Part shown: piece after piece, positions 57,765-64,000 of the stretch | How positions within the stretch are numbered: position 1 is the stretch's first letter | Layout of the letters: every line of letters starts with the position of its first letter | NCBI RefSeq assembly: GCF_050624435.1 | Contig: NC_134535.1 | Location: 126,591,731 to 126,655,730 of the forward strand | Direction of reading: 5' to 3' | Length of the DNA stretch: 64,000 bases | From: Tenrec ecaudatus | Taxonomy: Eukaryota > Chordata > Mammalia > Afrosoricida > Tenrecidae | Notes under the pieces: model-generated | Databases searched by the model: none | Seen by the model: the letters and a program-made list of their open reading frames with translations, nothing else | Told to the model about the DNA's origin: nothing | Position numbers and translations under genes: made by a program

Positions 57765-59734
57765 GTAGGCACCACGCGATGTGGGAGAGACGTGGAGCTG
57801 AATGGAAACTGGCCCTTGCACTTGGATAACTGGAGCCTAATGGGCCAAAACACACGTTAAAGGGCAGGTGTTTTCAGAGCTCTTTCCACAAATCAAACTA
57901 GGCCGCTCACTGTCCCATCTCCACAGGTACCTTATCCTCGTCTGGAATGTCTCTGTGCTACCTCCTGACCCTGCAAGCCCTTATTGTTGTCATACTTAGT
58001 TCTCAACTCCAAACAGACTTCCTCTCCGATTCCCTCATCGTCATCGATGTCTGCTCTTCAGGTTCCACTGAAGGTTCTACCACAGCCCTGGGCACTAAAG
58101 AAGGAGAACTCAAGAAGCCATGTGGGTCCTCACCCTACACCATTTGGGACCCTCAACTCAATCTTCAACTAAGTCACGCTTCTTTCTTTGGACCTGGGAA
58201 ACCAGCCACGCATGCTACCAGAAAACAAACCTGGCCTCTGACTTGGGTTCTTCTCATTAACTATGGGTAACCTGGTGGCCAGTGTCTTTTATGTTAGGAA
58301 CTTTGAGCTCAACTAGAATTTCTGCAGCTTCTGGTTCCTATTGAGCTTCCTCCCCATCAAAAATAACTGGTTTCACCATTGTACCTCTCCCCCAGCTTCT
58401 GATGAGCCTGGCCTATTCTCAATGTCCGCCATGACCCTTCACACCTAGAAAAACGGTTTGCTGTAGCAAAGCCTTTCCCTGCTCTCCTTCCAACTTCTCC
58501 ATGTGCATGCTCTTAACAAAATCGGGCAGGTCTTCTGAACGGGGGAAGGGAGACGACGTTTATGGCTGCTTTCCAGTGTGGCGACGTAGAAGGGCTGGAC
58601 CTGCACTGGAGCGGTTATTAAATGTGATTGGTGCACCTGAAGAACTGAGTTTTAAACTTCAATTTCATTTTAAGAAGTTTAGGTTTTAAAAGTCACAAGT
58701 GGCTAGTGGCTACCAATTTTGAAGAGGGTCGTGCTTTTAGACCTTGGTTCTGAACTGCCTAGTCTTCCTCCACCTCCTTTCCCAACCCCACCCACACTTG
58801 TCCCCAGAAGGTCAGAGAGCAACTCTGGCTACAACTCTGGTATGTAGGGCCATTAGCCACATACTTTACCATAGAGGTATTTGCTCAGAGTTTCCACATT
58901 TCCAACAGACTGATAACAGAGGACAGGGAAGTAAAACTGAAAAGACTGGGAAAGATGGGTCCAGGAATGATCACTGGAGATTCCTAGCCCAGGAGGTAAA
59001 AGACTGGGCTAGGAAGGGGTCAAAAACCACGAGGAGGGAAAACAAGACACATAAATCCCCGAGGAGGAAGTATCCCTGTGGACTGAACTCATCTGAGGTC
59101 CTGTTCTCATTCTGGACACTCTACAAACTCCCATCGTGGGAGGTTTGAAGCTCTGCCCCCAACACCTCCCAAACACTGATGCCTCTCAATTCTCCATCTC
59201 TCATCCCGGCGGCTGCTCTGAGTGCCAGGGCCATGCCTCTTTATTCCAGTCCCAGGCTAGCTGGAGCCTCCAGAGCGCCCCAACCCAGTGTCCCCACTGC
59301 AGTCTCCTTGTGCAGCTGCCTTCCGTAAACGGTCCTACCCTGCCCCCACTCATGCATACCAAGAAGCAGGTGTGCAAACTTCAGCTTTTCTTTCTTTCCC
59401 TGGGTTCTTCGCCTGAGTGGTCAACATCACTCACTGACCCTAACCCTAAACTCTAGGTTTTCAGTCATGACTGAAGGATTTGTTTGTAGCCTCAAAAACT
59501 CACTCCCATTCCCTTACGTGAATAAATGTAAAAAAGAAACTTTGTACCTAAAATGTACAAATAAACTTTACAATTTTTCCAGTTAAAACATGGTGATAGT
59601 GTATAAAGTCAAGGGGCAAATAGGGCCCTTGAAGATCTGATCGATCCCTTTGAATCTCTGAACAGCCACCTCTTGTGGTCACCACCATTTGCTCAAGTTT
59701 TGCTTCAGAGATCCTTGATCCACCTCATAACCAA
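57765..59734. other. Intergenic, no recognised gene
   Basis: Frames up to 134 codons (58744-59148) have no recognisable domain, splice context or promoter. No repeat family is identified by eye. Confidence 0.4.
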
Positions 59735-59885
59735 ACACTGAACTCACTGCCCTCAGGTCAGTTCTGACTCAAAGAGTATAGAGCTGCCCCCTTGGGTTTA
59801 TGGGAGCATAAAGCCTCATCTTTGTCTCAAGAAGCAACTGGTGGGTTTGAACTGCTGACCTTGGTATTAGTAGCCCAACTCCTAT
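59735..59885 (-). repeat. AfroSINE-type SINE, minus strand
   Basis: Reverse-complemented body (ctgccctcaggtcagttctg) and B-box-like segment (ggtgggtttgaactgctgac). Confidence 0.75.
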
Positions 59886-60399
59886 TTAGTTCTCTGCAAA
59901 TATGGCAGATACCTATGTCTTTGCACTCACAGAATCTTTTATCTGGGGTGCTCGCAACTCCCTCTGCTCTCCTTGACTCCCCCTCCCCAGTGATTCACGG
60001 CCCTTCTAAGCCACTTTGAAGGCACTCGTTGCCTTCATCCAAGGTTTATCATGAATTACTGGCTACCTTCACTAGACTTTTGGGCAGATACCATGTCTTT
60101 CATTTTATCCCTAACATACCATTGGCACTGGCAAAATACCAAATTTCAATCCTTATTGCCCTTGTTAATCCTGGGAGATCCTGCCCTCCTTCGGAGTGTC
60201 ATCCTGAAAGAATCAAAAGACAGACAATGGAAGTCCCTTCTCCCTGTCTTCTGCAGCTAAAGAGTGGGACTTTCCAGAACCGTGATCCTATTAGCCAGAT
60301 GGCCAGACCTCTCTAGCCAGTTACGAGTTCAGTATAACGTCAGCCTGTAGACATTCAGTACTGTGCTCAGAATGCTGTAAGCAACATGGTCCTATGTTT

Positions 60400-60790
60400 G
60401 TCATTCACTTGTCCAGGCCAAGAACCTTGGCGGTGTCCATGACTGCTCTCTCTCTCTCATACTGAATATCTAGGTCATCAACAAAGTGTCAGCTCTTCAA
60501 AATACATTTCTAGTCGGATCCCTTCTCAGCACTCTTGCTGCAGCTCACTCCGCGCCATTGTCACTCATCGCCTGCTTATGGCAATAGCATGCTAATAGGC
60601 CCTCCCATGTCTGCGCTGCTTGTCAGTCTAGTCTCTGTGCATCAGCCAGAGTGACCCCTGCAGACCTCTTAAAGGCCTACAGAGTCCACATGCTTGCACT
60701 CCTCCTCTGGAAACCTTTCTTATTGCTGCGTGCAAGGGCTACAAACTCCGCGATCAAAGGGGCAAGGTAGGCAGACCCCACCTTTATCCC
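60400..60790 (+). repeat. L2-like LINE fragment
   Basis: Reads as the 3' part of a decayed L2-like element (ggtgtccatgactgctctct; cagagtgacccctgcagacc; cctcctctggaaacctttct). Confidence 0.55.
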
Positions 60791-60814
60791 CCAACCACGT
60801 GGGAAGGAGGGCGC

Positions 60815-60995
60815 CCTGGAGGGATAGTGGGTAACTGAGCTGTTAACCACCAGGTCTGTGGTTCAAAACCACCAGCTGCTCCTCAGGAGACAGATGAGGC
60901 TTTTCACTCCCAGAGTTAAGAGTCTAGTTCTTCTCTGTCCTATGGGGTTGCTGTGAGTCAGAGTTAACTAAAAGTCCGTTGAGTTTTTGGTTTTG
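60815..60995 (+). repeat. AfroSINE-type SINE, plus strand
   Basis: The head (gatagtgggtaactgagctg), B-box-like segment (ggttcaaaaccaccagctgc) and body are clear. Confidence 0.85.
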
Positions 60996-61427
60996 AGCAT
61001 GGCAAGGATCAGTATGACTATTTCCCAGTTGGAAATGGAACTAGCCCTCACCTTCCCACATTTCCATACTGCACCACCACTCACTTTCATGGCAAAAACT
61101 CTACACTCCCCACCCCCACCCTTAAGTTAGATCAGACTTTGTCCCCGGCTATTCTGAGCCGGGTCAAAACATCCCTGGCCTCCAGATTCTAGGTCATTGA
61201 AGGGCACTTCAGATCAGTTGTGGTTTCTCATTCTCGTGTCCACTAGGACTATATCTCAAGCCAGAAGGACTCTATCCTCCTTCGTGGACTGTCAGTACAG
61301 CCTTTCCCTATCACCTAGCCACTGGAGGAGCTGGGTCCACCCAAATCAACTCTATACTGCCAGTCCCTGATGGCTCTTTGCCCCATGGCTTCATTGATTT
61401 TTAACAACTCACACAAGTCCAGGAGCC

Positions 61428-61825
61428 AAGGAGCCCTGGTCTATTAGTGGTTCTATATTGGGCTGCTAACCACAAAATCAGCAGTTCGAAACCATCAGCC
61501 ACTCCTCGGGATCAAGATGGGGCTTTCTACTCCTGTAAAGAGTTACAATCTGGGAACTCCACAAGGGCCGCTCTACCCTGTCCTATCAGCTCAGTGGCAG
61601 TGGTCTGGGGTTTTGGTGCTCTTACCTGTACAAGGAGCTCTGGTGGCTTGCATAGTTAGGCTGCTAACCACAAGGTCAGCAGTTCTAACTCACCAGCTGC
61701 TCCGTGAGAGAAAGGTGCGCATGTAAAGACCTACAGTGTCGGAAACCCACAGGGCAGTTCTGCTCTGTCTTGGAGGGTCGCTATGAGTTGGAGTCAAGTC
61801 GAGGGCACTGAGGGGGTTTTTGTTT
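61428..61825 (+). repeat. Two AfroSINE copies in tandem
   Basis: 61428-61625 and 61630-61825, each with head (ggctgctaaccacaaaatca; ggctgctaaccacaaggtca), B-box-like segment and body. Confidence 0.88.
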
Positions 61826-61844
61826 TGAAGTTTATTACCTATAC

Positions 61845-61920
61845 AAAGGGGGTGTCAAATGTTGGTGGAAAACAGAATGAAAAGATAATGACATTTGCCC
61901 ACGAGCTTGTAGTGCCTCCC
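61845..61920. repeat. Short repeat shared with 5865-5940
   Basis: gaatgaaaagataatgacat and gcccacgagcttgtagtgcc match the order of the other segment. Possibly an old DNA-transposon end. Confidence 0.4.
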
Positions 61921-62056
61921 CTCCACTGTGCCATTTAATGGATCCATAGAGAAGACTTGTGAAGAGACTTCAGGCCAGGTCTGGGAGACTTCCCAGCATG
62001 GGCCTCCACTGTCCCCTGGGAAGCGCATGGATGTTCTCAGATCTGGTTGTTGTGGG

Positions 62057-63093
62057 GTTTTTTTTACCATCAATTTTATTGGTATATAATTCACATATCA
62101 TACAATAGTTCAATCACATCAAGAAGAGTTGTACAATCATCACCACAACCAGTTTTAGATCGTTTTCTTCATTCTTTTACCCTTGTTATTAGCGCCCCCC
62201 TTGTCCCCAACCCCCCCCCACCATACCCCGAAAGAAACATTAATCCAGTTACCAATCTGGATTTCATATGCAGAAAGAACATTTCAAAACTAACAAGGAA
62301 AACAAAGTGAAACATAAAAACCTCAATCGAAAGAAAATATTAAAAACTAGACCACATTTCAATGGATCATCAGGGAGATCAGAAGATAGGGTGCTACTTT
62401 GGCTCCTTTCCAGAATCTGCCTGTCTTTGGTCTTTTACCAAACGTGGAGCCTTTGGAGTTATAAAAGATAAGGTGCTAAACTTTCACCTAACTGCATCTG
62501 CAGCCATCCACTTTCCAACACCGTCTGCATGCTAGCAAGGCTCTTCACATCCCTGGCCCAAGGTCAGAGGGGATTCACCGGGAGCTGAATCCACAGGTAT
62601 TTCCTCTTCACTTAAAGAAAACAACACACCGGAAACAGCTTTACAATGGGTCAACGGGGAGATCAAATATTAAGATATTACATTTTGACAAAACTATGTC
62701 TGCCATAATCGACTTCACAATGCTCTCTATCTGATAACGGGTATTCACAGCCCTAAACTGTGATTGGAGGAGATTCACTGTGTGGACCGTACAAGTGGAT
62801 TTGGGGGTGCTACTGTCATCCATAGCCTTATGCAAACCAGGTGTTCACAATTTAAGCTCTGCTGCCATTCCCTCCTTTAGCTTGGGATTCTATTATTAAC
62901 AGTCCTTAGATCACATAGGCCCCTTTGCTGCTTCCATATGGATTTAGTGAACACCTCACCTAGATGGCTGCTTGTTTGAAAGCAAGCTTTTAAGACCCCA
63001 GAAGTTATTCTGATAGCCAGGTACCAACCAGATTCTTCGCTACACTTTGCTTTAGCACCCCGATTTTCGGTGATCTCGTCATGAAAGTGAGCA
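62057..63093 (-). repeat. Older AFRO-related repeat, minus orientation
   Basis: Starts with a T-run and ttttattggtatataattca and ends through the family's 5' blocks (cttttaagaccccagaagtt). More diverged than the other copies, so probably an older subfamily. Confidence 0.7.
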
Positions 63094-63300
63094 TCATATC
63101 TGTTGTGTGCTCTGTGAGTCCATTCAGATTCATAGCAACCCTGTGGAACTGCCCCGCTGTGCGGGGCTTCGTGGCTGCGATCTTGATGGAAGCAGATCCA
63201 CCCGTGTTTTCTCCACTAAGTGGGGTGGCTGGTAGGTTCCAACTGTGGGCTCTTCGATTAGCAGCTGAGTGCTTAACCATTGCACCACCAGGATTCATTC
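63094..63300 (-). repeat. AfroSINE-type SINE, minus strand
   Basis: Reverse-complemented body (cagattcatagcaaccctgt) and head (cttaaccattgcaccaccag). Confidence 0.85.
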
Positions 63301-63661
63301 TCACATCTAGACAGCCTCCAAGACCACGAGAGACCTCTCAGGTCCAGAGTCCCCTGGTCATTGTGACGTCCGTGAATACCCAGGCCTTGGGCCTTAATGT
63401 ATATTCATGACAATCCAATCAAAGAACATACATGACTATGTCATGCCCACCTTCCCTGAAGTCATTTCACCATGTTGGAGGGGTGGGGGTAGCCCCTGCC
63501 TCCCCAGCTCCTCCAGGAAAGATAGGCGTCTTCATTGCTCATGTTATTTTCAGAAAGCAGAGTCAAAGGGTCACACCAAGTTCATTTCACTTTGCTCTTT
63601 TCTCCATTCACACCACCTGGTGTGAATGCACACTGGTAATCTCCTTTGTCTGGAATGTTCT
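63301..63661. other. Intergenic; L2-like right end
   Basis: No gene is seen. About 63610-63661, continuing at 63913-64000, looks like an L2 3' region (gcttaagtgtgaccttatca). Confidence 0.45.
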
Positions 63662-63902
63662 CAAGGAGCCCTGGAGGCGGCCATCCATTGGTAAAGCACT
63701 AGGCTGCTAACACAAAGGGTGAGCTGTTTGAACCTGCCTGGCGCTTTGTAGGGGGAAAGATGGGGCAGCCTGCTTCTGGAAAAATTTACCCATGGCTTTG
63801 AAACCCAGTGGGGCAGTTCTACTCTGTCTTACTCGGTCACCAGGAATCTAAGTCGACTACGTGTGGGAACTGACAGTGGCAGTGGTTTTTTTCTGGGGCT
63901 TG
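63662..63902 (+). mobile_element. Complete AfroSINE with target-site duplication
   Basis: Bounded by ggaatgttct at 63652-63661 and 63903-63912. The head is gagccctggaggcggccatc, followed by a B-box-like tttgaacctgcc segment and the body. The flanks join into an L2-like sequence. Confidence 0.88.
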
Positions 63903-64000
63903 GGAATGTTCTGACTCCAGCTAGTTACCTCACTTTGTTCATGTCCCTGCTTAAGTGTGACCTTATCAGGGAAATCTGTCCTGCTCGCCCTCTATGTCCA

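Noticed and set aside
58744-59148. 134-codon plus frame upstream of PTMS as part of MLF2
   Set aside because: No similarity to MLF2 is recognised. MLF2 is expected beyond the right edge.

Overview
The window is mammalian nuclear DNA. Two repeat signatures point to a tenrec (Afrotheria). About 25 tRNA-derived SINE copies have the afrotherian AfroSINE layout. Three hAT elements carry the 'SPIN' terminal inverted repeat, a horizontally transferred family that I recall being reported in tenrec but not in other afrotherians. Lesser hedgehog tenrec or a relative is the best guess; this is inference, not proof.

Three protein-coding genes lie head-to-tail on the minus strand, in the order seen on human 12p13 read in reverse: PTMS, then LAG3, then CD4. 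PTMS (parathymosin) is complete: five coding exons between 53884 and 50400, 102 codons, a CpG-island promoter and a polyadenylation signal at 49921-49926. LAG3 is complete: eight exons between 48252 and 41330, 525 codons, intact splice sites and phases, and a polyadenylation signal at 41261-41266. CD4 is partial: non-coding exon 1 (about 25659-25541), exon 2 with the signal peptide (13839-13734) and exon 3 with the first half of Ig domain 1 (13607-13455). The remaining CD4 exons should lie left of position 1. MLF2, the expected neighbour beyond PTMS, is not reached.

Layout: 1-13454 is CD4 intron 3, mostly an old antisense L1 broken up by younger repeats. 13840-25540 is CD4 intron 1, with a tailless 7SL retrocopy, an MLT1-like LTR holding a SPIN element, and an unexplained CpG island at about 22.95-23.95 kb. 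25.7-41.2 kb is the CD4-LAG3 interval: repeats to about 37.1 kb, then about 4 kb of mostly unique DNA. 41.2-48.3 kb is LAG3, whose intron 5 is packed with SINEs and a U6 pseudogene. 49.9-54.2 kb is PTMS. 54.2-64 kb is intergenic, with a possible regulatory cluster at 55.83-56.02 kb.

The genes connect through T-cell biology: CD4 is the MHC class II co-receptor, and LAG3 is its tandem-duplicated inhibitory relative that also binds MHC class II. PTMS is a ubiquitous acidic nuclear protein. I found no clearly new molecular system. The most notable observations are the SPIN elements and their nesting, the tailless 7SL retrocopy, the altered LAG3 cytoplasmic motifs, the intronic CpG island, and a 665-bp insertion with an unidentified short reading frame. 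The name 'AFRO-type repeat' is used here for an abundant poly(A)-ended family whose 3' end reads as gagcccccaataaaatgatt; its database name was not verified.
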